This document shows, one piece after another, positions 56,238-64,000 of a stretch of DNA of 64,000 nucleotides (positions within the stretch are counted from its first letter, which is position 1; every line of letters starts with the position of its first letter). This DNA is from Rhodospirillales bacterium. Lineage in GTDB: Bacteria > Pseudomonadota > Alphaproteobacteria > Acetobacterales > Acetobacteraceae. Made by a program: the position numbers and the translations under genes. The notes beneath the pieces are model-generated. The model did not search any database. It saw nothing but the letters and a program-made list of their open reading frames with translations, and was not told the DNA's origin. The stretch lies in contig JANXSM010000172.1 of NCBI GenBank assembly GCA_025352665.1, positions 1 through 64,000 on the forward strand, written 5' to 3'.

Positions 56238-56879
56238 ATGACCCAGCACACCCTGTCGGCGCGGCTGTGGGCGCGTACCAAAGCATTGCACGTCCAGGCG
56301 GAACGCTCCGGCTACCTCGCGCGGCTGCTGCGGGGGGAGGGCAACCGGCTCGGCTACGCCATGCTCCTGCACAATCTATTGCCGGTGTATCAAGCGCTGG
56401 AGAAGGGGCTCGCGCGCCACGCGGGCGAACCCGGCGTCGGCCGTCTGGCGCTGCCGCAGGTCTGGCGGGTTGCCGCGCTGCGGGCCGATCTGGCCACGCT
56501 GGGCGTGCCCGAACTGCCCGCCTTGCCCGCTGCCACCAGCTATGCCGCGGGTGTCGCCGCCACCGCAGAAGGAGACGGCGCGGGCCTGATCGGCCATGCC
56601 TACACCCGTACGATGGGTGATCTCAGCGGTGGCCAGATCCTGCGCCGCTTGCTCGGCGAAAGCCTGCAGCTTGGGCCGGACGCCTTGTCCTTCTACCACT
56701 TCCCCGCCATCGCCGACGTTGTCGCATTCAAATCGTTCTACCGCGACGAGATCGACGCCGCCGAAGGCGAGATCGGCGATCCCGAGGTTGTTCTGATGGG
56801 GGCCGAAGCAGCGTTTCGCCACAACATCGCCCTCTCGGAAGCGATCGAGGCCGCCGTGTCCGCCTTAGCGGAGGGCTGA
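56238..56879 (+). CDS. heme oxygenase
   Basis: 213 residues. The proximal heme ligand His is in TKALHVQAERSGY, and the distal helix reads TRTMGDLSGGQILRRLLGE, the glycine-rich segment typical of biliverdin-producing heme oxygenases. It opens heme to biliverdin, CO and iron. Next to hemA, it could supply biliverdin to a bacteriophytochrome (BphO role) or recycle iron. No bacteriophytochrome gene is seen in the window. Confidence 0.88.
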   Translation: MTQHTLSARLWARTKALHVQAERSGYLARLLRGEGNRLGYAMLLHNLLPVYQALEKGLARHAGEPGVGRLALPQVWRVAALRADLATLGVPELPALPAATSYAAGVAATAEGDGAGLIGHAYTRTMGDLSGGQILRRLLGESLQLGPDALSFYHFPAIADVVAFKSFYRDEIDAAEGEIGDPEVVLMGAEAAFRHNIALSEAIEAAVSALAEG

Positions 56880-57404
56880 ACATGGCAATCGCCCTCGCGT
56901 TTCCCGCCATCGGCGGCGTGCTGGTGTTCGGCGATCGCGTTGCCGGCACCGCGTGCTGTCCGGCCGAAGCCCTTCCCTGATGATGCCGGCCGCGGCGGTG
57001 ATGAAGCCTCACCTTCGACGCGGTCAAGCCGCGGCATTCTCAGCCATCGCGGTTGGGTATCCAACATTTGGGAACAATACCGGCATTTTCATCGCACCCA
57101 CGTGCAGACAATCGCCGTGAGTTTCTGCTTCACCACCCGCTTTGCGCCGTCGCTGCGTTCGGCACGCGTGCTGTCGGTGCTCAACCTGGGCAAGGGGGCA
57201 GCCAGTGATCGTGGCTGCGGGTGTATCGCCGCGCCGACGGCTCGGAACGGCGTGAATCCTGTGGGAATACGCGGCCCGGGCCTGTTGCATTGCACCATCG
57301 CGCGCACCCAGGCGTTGCCGAAATTTTCCTGGCGGTTATATACCGGGTGACAGGGCGCCCGAGTGAGAATGGGCTCCGGGTTTCTTGCAGGAAGGTGATG
57401 CGCG
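56880..57404. other. non-coding interval before the diheme cytochrome gene
   Basis: 525 bases. Frames in this stretch show no family content; a 32-codon frame begins right after heme oxygenase (56882) but looks random. No clear promoter elements or strong hairpins are seen. Confidence 0.45.
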
Positions 57405-58379
57405 ATGGATTCGATGATGATCAACAAGGCGGCCGCCGCCGTGCTCGTCTCGGGCATCGCCTTTTTCATGGCCGGACGGGTCGGTGACCTCCTGGTGAAA
57501 CCCCAGGAGTTGACCAAGACCGCCATTGCGATCGACATGGGGGCCGGTGGAGCCGCCCCTCCACCCGCCGTTGAGGCGCCGCTGCCGGTGCTGCTGGCCG
57601 CGGCTGACCCCAAAGCAGGCCAGGCCGATTTCGCGGCGGCCGGATGCGTCGCCTGCCACTCCGTCAACGAGGGGGGCAAGGCCGGCGTTGGCCCCAACCT
57701 TTACGGCGTGGTCGGTGCGAAGGAGGGCGGTCGTCCTGGCTTCGTCTATTCAGCGGCCCTGTCGGGCAAGGGCGGCGAGTGGACCTTCGAGAATCTGAAC
57801 ACCTGGATCACCAAGCCGGCCGCCTTCGCGCCGGGTACCAAGATGAGCTACGCGGGCCTGGCTGATGCCAAGAAACGTTCGGAGATCCTGGTTTATCTGC
57901 GCACCTTGGCGGCGACCCCCATGGCATTGCCCGCGGTCCCCGCCGGTGCTGTGGCAGCCACCACTACCAGCACTACCAGCACCACCGGCCCTGCCGCGCC
58001 GCCGGCCGCCCCCGAATCCTTCGACACGCTGTTGGCCAAAGCCGATGTCGACCAGGGCAAGACCGCGACGCTGAAGCTGGGTTGCGTTGCCTGCCATAGC
58101 TTCACCGAAGGCGGCAAGAACGGCCTTGGCCCAAACCTTTACGGCGTCGTTGGCGGCAAGCAGGCCTCGCATGAGGGGTTCGTCTATTCTGCCGCTCTCA
58201 AGGCAAAGGACGGCATCTGGACGTTCGATACGCTCAATACCTGGCTCACCAAGCCCGCGGCCTATGCGCCTGGCACCAAGATGACCTACGCAGGCGTGGC
58301 CGATACCGCGACGCGGGCCAATCTGGTTGCCTATCTCCGCTCGCTCTCAGCCAATCCGGCGCCGTTGCCGACGCCCTGA
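57405..58379 (+). CDS. membrane-anchored diheme cytochrome c with duplicated class I domain
   Basis: 324 residues. An uncleaved N-terminal anchor (KAAAAVLVSGIAFFMAGRVGDLL) is followed by two cytochrome c domains. Each has a heme site, CVACHS, at about residues 81 and 226, followed by nearly the same sequence: NEGGKAGVGPNLYGVVG and TEGGKNGLGPNLYGVVG. The Met ligands are in GTKMSYAGL and GTKMTYAGV. A Thr/Ser/Ala linker joins the halves. It probably carries electrons between the bc1 complex and an oxidase or a reaction centre, as CycM-type cytochromes do. A hairpin terminator follows. Confidence 0.9.
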   Translation: MDSMMINKAAAAVLVSGIAFFMAGRVGDLLVKPQELTKTAIAIDMGAGGAAPPPAVEAPLPVLLAAADPKAGQADFAAAGCVACHSVNEGGKAGVGPNLYGVVGAKEGGRPGFVYSAALSGKGGEWTFENLNTWITKPAAFAPGTKMSYAGLADAKKRSEILVYLRTLAATPMALPAVPAGAVAATTTSTTSTTGPAAPPAAPESFDTLLAKADVDQGKTATLKLGCVACHSFTEGGKNGLGPNLYGVVGGKQASHEGFVYSAALKAKDGIWTFDTLNTWLTKPAAYAPGTKMTYAGVADTATRANLVAYLRSLSANPAPLPTP

Positions 58380-58401
58380 CGCCTCGACGCACACACCATA
58401 G

Positions 58402-58435
58402 AAATGGCGCCGAACCGGATGGTTCGGCGCCATTT
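58402..58435. terminator. bidirectional terminator between cytochrome and HiPIP genes
   Basis: A perfect 15-base stem, AAATGGCGCCGAACC with its complement, around the loop GGAT; the A/T ends of the stem give T-rich tracts on both strands. It lies between the two convergent stops. Confidence 0.85.
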
Positions 58436-58461
58436 TCATGGGCGGTCGAACTGACCTGCGG

Positions 58462-58719
58462 TCAGCCTTCCTTTGGCGCATAGGCGATGCACCAGCCGTT
58501 CGGATTGATGACCCCAACCACGATGGTGCAGGCGTTCGGAGGAGCCCAGTTGACGCATTTGCTGCAGACCAGGCCGTCCTTCGGACCAGGCTGATACTGC
58601 ACGAGGTTTTGCGCGAGTTTTTCCTGCGCCCGCAGGCCGGTTGCAGCGCCGGCCGCGGCAAGCAGCCCGAGCCCGGACTGCAGGACGATACGGCGTGAGG
58701 AATTTTTGTTGTCTGTCAT
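58462..58719 (-). CDS. high-potential iron-sulfur protein (HiPIP), Tat-exported
   Basis: 85 residues from the ATG at 58719. A twin-arginine signal NSSRRIVLQSGLGLLAAAGA ends near LRAQEK (about residue 31). The mature part has four cysteines in the HiPIP pattern, C-x2-C-x8-C-x12-C, reading LVCSKCVNW, NACTIVVG and GWCIAY, with the Trp before the last Cys as in the family. HiPIPs are periplasmic electron carriers to the photosynthetic reaction centre or to terminal oxidases. The converging diheme cytochrome may be its partner. Confidence 0.92.
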   Translation of the reverse strand: MTDNKNSSRRIVLQSGLGLLAAAGAATGLRAQEKLAQNLVQYQPGPKDGLVCSKCVNWAPPNACTIVVGVINPNGWCIAYAPKEG

Positions 58720-58826
58720 TCTTACGGTTCCTCCGATGTCTGGGGTAAGAAATGGGGACGATCCTGAAGTTCGCAACAGGGAGGAATTGATTGTACGAGC
58801 GTGAATTTGCCCTGCGGACCAGATCC

Positions 58827-58879
58827 TAGAGCGTGATGACCGAAGGCGGGGTCACCGAAAGATCTGAACCACGCGATTC
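58827..58879. repeat. palindromic repeat, copy 3 (module B only)
   Basis: TAGAGCGTGATGACCGAAGG, then GGGTCACCGAAAGATCTGAA and CCACGCGATT, matching module B of copy 1 with few changes. Module A is absent. It lies in the gap between the HiPIP and peptidase genes. Confidence 0.8.
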
Positions 58880-58991
58880 GGCGCCAGTCTCCAGAAAGCC
58901 GAAGGCGAGAAGTTCATGAGCGGGCGACAGGCGGTGCTGGCGGGCATAGGATGAGGCCGGCCATGTTCGCAACGGCCTCATCATGTGTCCG

Positions 58992-60728
58992 TCAGAGCGC
59001 TGTTTCGACCAGGCGGCGGGCCTGATCGATGGCTGCCAGGAAGCGGTTGGTGCCACGGAGCAAGTCCATCTGTGCGACACGCCGCATATGGCCATCGGCG
59101 ACGTCGGGCAACTCGGCGGCCACGGCGAGAGTGGGCAGCTTGGGCACGGTGTAGGCGGGATCATGGCGGAAGCGCGGCTCGCGCGTGTAGTTCACCGGCA
59201 CCAGAATGCGCGACAGCTCGAACAGCACGCTGTTGCGTTTAGCCATTTCGGCGCCTTCGAGTTTGGCAAGGCTGGCTTTCAGCGCCTCGGTGGCCACACG
59301 GCAGGCGGAGAGGTCGGCCAGGCCCTGAGAGGCCAACTGATACGCGGCGATGGTGGCCAGGAATTCGTCGCAGGTCGCCGTCCAGTCGAATGGCAAGATC
59401 TCGGCATTGGCCACGCGCAAGGTTGAAAGCAAGTAGATCTTCATGTCGGTCAACAAGATGTCGCGGTCAGCGATTTCCAACGTGTCGTTTTCGGTATGCC
59501 AGGCGATGTTCGCACCGCAGCCAGAGACATCGTAATAATGTTTTTCGTGGCGCAGTTCATCCGGCATCGTGGAGCTCAGCATGAAGAAGCTGGGCAGGCC
59601 TATGTTGTTGAAGCTGTAGTCGCCGGCCTGGGGTGGCCGCTGCGTGTTCACGACGGCGTTGGGCACGATGTCGCGGATCGCGTCGGTCGCGATATGCGCC
59701 GACTCGCTGAAGGCGCGCGTGTCGTGATAACTGGTCGCCCATCGACAGCCAGGGCTGTCGCAGTTGATCTGGGCGACGCAGTTGCGGTCGAGGTCCATGG
59801 CGAAGGCGTCGGTGAACCAGGTGGAGCCGGCGTAGCGACCGGTGGAATGGCCAGGCCACCAGGCGAGCTTTACCGAGCGGCGCAGGTCGGCGCGTTTGGT
59901 CCAGAACACGCGGGCCAGTTCCATAAGCGTGGCATCGCCGGTGGCGTTGTCGCCGACGCCGACCTCCCAGCTATCGTAATGACCATGTACCAGAACGAAT
60001 TTCTCGGGCTCGACGGCGCCTGGGATGGTGACGACGGGGATGGTCTGCGGGAACCAGCCTTCCACCAGGTCGGTGCGTATGGTGGCCTCGCCTCCGGTTT
60101 TGGCAAGCGCCATCAGTTTCTGGCCATCGGGATTGTTGACGGCGACAACAGGGATTTTGGGTTTTCGGCCCATGTCAGCAAGGTCGGGGCTGCCCCAGAT
60201 GGTGGTGCAGGTTCCCCAGTGGATGTCGATGCCCGGATTGACGGCGATCAGGCCGATGCCGCCCCATTCCTCGATCAGGCTGGTCAACGCAGGATTGCCG
60301 AAGCCCTGCATGACCACGATGTTCCCGCCGACGATCTGGCGGACTTCCTCGATGGAGGAGATGCTGCCGCCGAACAGGGTTTTGATGTCGCGATTGTAGC
60401 TGCGCAGCGCCTTGGGGTTCGCTGACAAGGTCACAAGCTTGCCGGTGCGCCCGCCTGGGACGGACAGCGAGGAAGACGGCGGCTTGGCGCGATAGGTGAC
60501 ACCGCCAGCGGACACCGAGGCGGAATAGGGAACGGAGAGATAGATTTCCGGCTGGTGGACATCGACGGGAATGCCGGCGGCGCGCAGCTTCGCGACCAGC
60601 ACGTCGGCACTGCGGTTCACATCCTCGGGCCTCCAGCGCGGCATGGTCGCGAAGGTCTCCACCAGGCTCCACGGAAGGTCGAGACTGACCTCGTCGATGA
60701 AATTCTGTTCAATTTCGCTGATGGCCAT
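58992..60728 (-). CDS. M28-family metallopeptidase-like protein with PA domain
   Basis: 578 residues from the ATG at 60728, preceded by GAGGAG. There is no signal peptide. A protease-associated-like insert (about 110-210) precedes the M28 fold: LVHGHYDSWEVGVGDNATGDATLMELARVF carries the first His and the bridging Asp, NCDSPGC the later Asp, and AWHTENDTLE the last His. The usual Glu-Glu pair is replaced in WWPGHSTGRYAGSTWF. Either this is a distinct subfamily or activity is altered. It is divergent from a peptide ABC transporter, so intracellular peptide breakdown is the likely role. Confidence 0.82.
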   Translation of the reverse strand: MAISEIEQNFIDEVSLDLPWSLVETFATMPRWRPEDVNRSADVLVAKLRAAGIPVDVHQPEIYLSVPYSASVSAGGVTYRAKPPSSSLSVPGGRTGKLVTLSANPKALRSYNRDIKTLFGGSISSIEEVRQIVGGNIVVMQGFGNPALTSLIEEWGGIGLIAVNPGIDIHWGTCTTIWGSPDLADMGRKPKIPVVAVNNPDGQKLMALAKTGGEATIRTDLVEGWFPQTIPVVTIPGAVEPEKFVLVHGHYDSWEVGVGDNATGDATLMELARVFWTKRADLRRSVKLAWWPGHSTGRYAGSTWFTDAFAMDLDRNCVAQINCDSPGCRWATSYHDTRAFSESAHIATDAIRDIVPNAVVNTQRPPQAGDYSFNNIGLPSFFMLSSTMPDELRHEKHYYDVSGCGANIAWHTENDTLEIADRDILLTDMKIYLLSTLRVANAEILPFDWTATCDEFLATIAAYQLASQGLADLSACRVATEALKASLAKLEGAEMAKRNSVLFELSRILVPVNYTREPRFRHDPAYTVPKLPTLAVAAELPDVADGHMRRVAQMDLLRGTNRFLAAIDQARRLVETAL

Positions 60729-60863
60729 GGGTGTGCTCCTCGGGGTCCACGGGATGCCATCACCGAAACGGCCTGTGCGCAAGCGTTGGCCCGCAGTGGG
60801 GCTTGAAATTTTCGGGAGCCCCGTGTTGTATCGTTGCCATGCAACAAACACAGGGCTGATCCT

Positions 60864-62529
60864 ATGAAGCAGTCGCTTTTGGCCCTGGCTCTCGCAGTGG
60901 GCGTTGTCGGGTCTGTTCGGGCACAACCAGCCGGTGACTTGATTCGCCCGTTGTCGATTTTGACTCAGCCGCAGGCGGCGTCACCGCCCGACTACCAGGC
61001 AGCCGAGCTGGTGGCTGACGCCTGGAAGACACTGGGATTGACCGTTCAGGTGCGGCCTATGCCGGGCCAGCAGTTCAACCAGATCGTGTGGTACGAGCGG
61101 CAACGCTGGGATGCGACGACCTGGCAGATGGTGGGCCGGCCAGAGCGCAGCGATCCCGACGAGTTGACCTATTAATCTGTTCGTCTCCGCCAATGCCGCG
61201 AATGGCTATGACTTCGTCGGCTATGTGAACCCTGACTACGATCGGCTTGCGCAGGCGCAGCGCGAGGAGCTGGATCTGACCAAGCGCCAGGCGCTGGTCC
61301 GAGAGGCGCAGGAACTGATCAATCGTGATCAGCCCTATGGGTTCATGGTGCACCCGAAGAACCTCGTGGCCTACAACAGCGCGATCTGGGACGGCGCCAC
61401 GATGGTGGAGCAAGCCGGTATCGGCGTGCGCAACTTCTGGACCTGGACACAGATGAAGCCGAAAGGCGCGCAGAAGGACGTGGTGCTGAACTCGGTCTCG
61501 CCGCCGACCAATCTGAGCCCGTTCAACATTGCCGGTGCGCAAGGCTCCTGGGCGAGCGAGCTGGTATGGGATCGGCTGATGCGCATTGGGCCAGACGGGC
61601 TGCCGCGGCCGTGGGCTGCTGAGTCGGTGAGCCGGCCAACGCCTTTGGCGGTGGATGTCGTGCTGCGCTCGGGCATGAAATGGCATGATGGCCAGCCGGT
61701 GACGATCGATGATGCTGTGTTCAGCCTCGAAGCGCCGGGCTACGGCGACAAGTCGCCGATGTATCGCCCGTTCGTGGGCAATATCGCCAAGGTCGAGACA
61801 ACCGGGCCGATGAGCCTGCGCATCACGCTCAAGCGGCCAGATGCGGCGTTTCTGGTGAGCTCGCTGTCAAAGTTGAATTTGGCGCCAAAACATATCTGGG
61901 CGCCGATCTTCGAAGATCTGAAGAACAAGCCCGAAACCGCCGAAAGCATCATGGAGCCTTTGCCGATCGGTTCCGGTCCGTTCAAATTCGTCTCGGTGAA
62001 GCTGACCGACCAGATCGTGCTGCAAGCCAATCCTGATCATTGGGCGAAGCCGTCGGTCAATCGTTGGATCATGCGGATCGCACCGAATGTCGAAGCAACA
62101 CTCGGCGCCATGAAAAGCGGCGAGATGAACTTTCTGACCGATTACACGGGCGATCCTGAACTGCTGACCAAGCTCGCCAAATCATCGCCCAACATCAAAA
62201 TCGCCGACAGCCTCGACATCGGAATCCGCTTCATCGGCTACAACGAACGGCGGCCGCCGTTCAATGATGTGGCTTTCCGCCGTGCGCTGTCGGCCACCAT
62301 GGATCGCGAGATGTTGGCAGCAGACGCCTGGGGCGGGGCAGCGGTTGCGTCCAACTCCTGGATTTCGCCGGCACTGTCGTTCTGGGCGGCGCCTGGGATC
62401 GACAAGCGCGTTCCAGGCGGCACGATCGAGGCTGCGAAGGCGATGCTGAAAGACGCTGGCTACGTGCTGGTGGACGGCAAGTTGCATTATCCCGCCGGCG
62501 TGAAAGAGACCACGGGCGTGTTTCAATAG
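60864..62529 (+). pseudogene. peptide ABC transporter substrate-binding protein, lobe order permuted, one frameshift
   Basis: Starts with a signal peptide (KQSLLALALAVGVVGSVRAQ). Residues about 45-160 correspond to what is normally the C-terminal part of SBP_bac_5 proteins: AAELVADAWKTLGLTVQVRP, SDPDELTY, YVNPDYDRLAQAQREELD, REAQELINRDQPYGFMV. After a hinge the normal N-terminal part follows: VVLNSVSPPTNLSPFNIAG, WDRLMRIGPDGLPRPWAAES, GMKWHDGQPVTIDDAVFSLE, and it ends with the mid-protein block FRRALSATMDREMLA and AKAMLKDAGYVLVDGKL. One extra T near 61173 breaks the frame between DELTY and NLFVSANAANGYD. If that base is an error, the gene is intact. Confidence 0.8.
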
Positions 62530-62537
62530 GCATCGAC

Positions 62538-63524
62538 GTGGCCGTGATGCGCCGCGCGTTAGGCAGGCTGGGTCACCTGTTTCTGGTGATGTGGGTGGTG
62601 GCCAGCCTGACGTTCGTGTTGTTCCGCCTGATGCCTGGCGACCCGACGCTGAACTTCCTGTCGCCGAGCTTTTCGGAGGAGACCCGCGCGGCGTTGCTGA
62701 AAGGCTTCGGGCTCGATAAGTCGATCTGGCAACAATATTTGATTTATATGAACAACTTGCTGCATGGCGACCTCGGCATGTCGTTCCTGCAAGGCAAGTC
62801 TGTGTATGCGCTGCTGGCAGAAGCTCTGCCGAATACGATCATTCTCACCATTGTGTCGGTGTGCGGGGCCTATGCGTTCGGCATTGTCGCAGGGGCATTT
62901 CTGGCGTTTCAGCGCGGCGGTGCGACAGAGGCCGTGGCGATCCCCGTGGCATTGGCCACGCGCGCTGCGCCGGAATTCTGGTTGGGGATGCTGCTGTTGG
63001 CGGGGTTGTCGTTCGAAGCTGGATGGTTTCCGACCGGTGGCGCGTTGAGCCCCGGCGAGCAGCCCGGAAGCTTCAGCGTCTTGCTGCTGTCGCGTGACTA
63101 TTGGTGGCATCTGGCGCTGCCGGCGTTGACGTTGATGCTCTATCTGCTTGGGCTGCCGTTGCTGCTGATGCGCGCCACCATGTTGGACGTGTTGAACGAC
63201 GAGTTTATCGTCATGGCCAGAATGAAGGGGCTTTCTCGTTGGTCGATCATCATGCGCCATGCTGCCCGCAATGCGCTGCTGCCGATCGTGACCGCGTTTG
63301 CTTTGGGGCTGGGCGCGAGCATTGGCGGCAATGTGGTGATTGAGTCGGTATTTGCCTGGCCTGGCATCGGCCGGTTGCTGGTGCAGGCGGTGCAAAGTGC
63401 CGACTATCCGCTGGCCCAGGGAGCGTTCATTCTTATTGCGGCCGTGCTGGTGGTGATGAATTCCGTGGCTGACTTCGTGTATTCCGCGCTCGATCCCAGA
63501 GTGTCCCTGCGTGCGCGGCGTTAG
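62538..63524 (+). CDS. peptide ABC transporter permease (DppB/OppB-like)
   Basis: 328 residues from a GTG eight bases after the binding-protein gene. Typical DppB: a first helix GRLGHLFLVMWVVASLTFVLF followed by RLMPGDP, the LDKSIWQQYLIYMNNLLHGDLGMSF block, and the EAA loop ARMKGLSRWSIIMRHAARNALLPI that contacts the ATPase. About six transmembrane helices. It ends in a 14-base overlap with the second permease. Confidence 0.92.
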   Translation: MAVMRRALGRLGHLFLVMWVVASLTFVLFRLMPGDPTLNFLSPSFSEETRAALLKGFGLDKSIWQQYLIYMNNLLHGDLGMSFLQGKSVYALLAEALPNTIILTIVSVCGAYAFGIVAGAFLAFQRGGATEAVAIPVALATRAAPEFWLGMLLLAGLSFEAGWFPTGGALSPGEQPGSFSVLLLSRDYWWHLALPALTLMLYLLGLPLLLMRATMLDVLNDEFIVMARMKGLSRWSIIMRHAARNALLPIVTAFALGLGASIGGNVVIESVFAWPGIGRLLVQAVQSADYPLAQGAFILIAAVLVVMNSVADFVYSALDPRVSLRARR

Positions 63525-64000
63525 CGCGTTGCCCTTCGCGTTATGGCGGTTCCTGCGCTGTGAGGCGTTCGCCGCCGTGGGGGCGTCGATCTATTTTTGC
63601 ATCGCAATGCTCGCGATCTTTGCCGATCGGCTGGCGCCGTATGACCCGCGTGCCATCCTCAGGGTTGGTTCGCGCGTGGCGCGCTACCTGCCGATGTCGG
63701 CAGATCATTGGCTCGGCACGACGTCGAGCGGGCGAGATGTGTTGAGCCAGGTGATCTATGGCACCCGGGCGGCGCTTGCAGTGGGGCTCACGGCCGCCTT
63801 TGTGGTGGTGGCCATCGGCACGTTGCTGGGTTTACTGTCTGGCTATCTTGGCGGATGGACCGACCGCATTGTGACATGGCTCGCCGATATCGTGCTCGGG
63901 CTGCCTTTCCTGCCGTTCATGCTGGTATTGGCGGCGCTGACGCATCCCGGCACGGGCGTGGTGATCTTTACCGTGTCAGCTCTGCTCTGGCCCAACACTG
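63511..64000 (+). CDS. peptide ABC transporter permease (DppC/OppC-like), partial
   Basis: From the GTG at 63511, inside the end of the first permease, to the window edge (163 codons). An N-terminal helix is followed by FADRLAPYDP, then HWLGTTSSGRDVLSQVIYGTRAALAVG, the DppC signature before the permease domain, and LLGLLSGYLGGWTDRIV with VLGLPFLPFMLVLAAL. The C-terminal half and presumably the ATPases lie beyond the window. Confidence 0.92.
   Translation, partial: MRGVSALPFALWRFLRCEAFAAVGASIYFCIAMLAIFADRLAPYDPRAILRVGSRVARYLPMSADHWLGTTSSGRDVLSQVIYGTRAALAVGLTAAFVVVAIGTLLGLLSGYLGGWTDRIVTWLADIVLGLPFLPFMLVLAALTHPGTGVVIFTVSALLWPNT

Noticed and set aside
1-64000. CRISPR array
   Set aside because: No regularly spaced direct repeats were seen; the repeats found are dispersed palindromes.

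Overview
The window is high-GC DNA from an alphaproteobacterium, most likely a member of the Acetobacteraceae (Rhodospirillales). The evidence is the Shemin-type 5-aminolevulinate synthase, a CtrA response regulator, the alphaproteobacterial flagellar factors FlbD and FlbT, and the overall gene style. A high-potential iron-sulfur protein (HiPIP), a membrane-anchored diheme cytochrome c, HemA and heme oxygenase together suggest a Rhodopila-like phototroph or a close relative. That placement is inference; no rRNA is present.

Layout. 1-2.2 kb is a graveyard of mobile DNA: an IS630 transposase tail, a broken tyrosine integrase and a serine-recombinase remnant. 2.2-8.2 kb is core: nusG-secE-tRNA-Trp, small membrane proteins, tRNA-Gly and tRNA-Tyr, rlmB, a membrane diguanylate cyclase and tRNA-Thr. 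8.5-14.4 kb is an exopolysaccharide operon (BcsB-like protein, outer-membrane protein, processive GT2 with an N-terminal MshEN-like domain, polytopic membrane protein). uvrB follows. 17.8-23.9 kb encodes surface-glycan functions (RgpF-like protein, two methyltransferase proteins, one fused to a glycosyltransferase, and UDP-glucose dehydrogenase). 24-45.7 kb is a flagellar cluster: fliJ-fliI; ctrA; nadK; phnW-like; the minus-strand run fliF-fliG-fliH-fliN-flbD-flhA-flhF-flhG; fliK-flgD; and plus-strand flgE-flgK-flgL-flbT. 47-51.3 kb is an accessory island of orphan genes separated by AT-rich spacers. It holds two proteins built like serine recombinases that have lost the catalytic serine but kept the helix-turn-helix, and a protein resembling only the N-terminal domain of an IS4-type transposase. 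51.7-58.8 kb carries an OprB porin, an LpxO-like hydroxylase, hemA, heme oxygenase, diheme cytochrome c and HiPIP. 58.9-64 kb is a peptide-uptake locus: an M28-type peptidase, a substrate-binding protein whose two lobes appear in swapped order (circular permutation), and two permeases, the last cut by the window edge.

Several otherwise good genes carry single-base lesions: an in-frame amber in flhA, a +1 shift in the substrate-binding protein, no ATG/GTG/TTG start for full-length ctrA, and a frameshift plus amber in the integrase. They may be real or may be assembly errors; resequencing those bases would decide. A palindromic repeat family occurs at four places (17.7, 54.3, 56.1 and 58.8 kb) and shares its end sequence with the IS630 remnant at the left edge.
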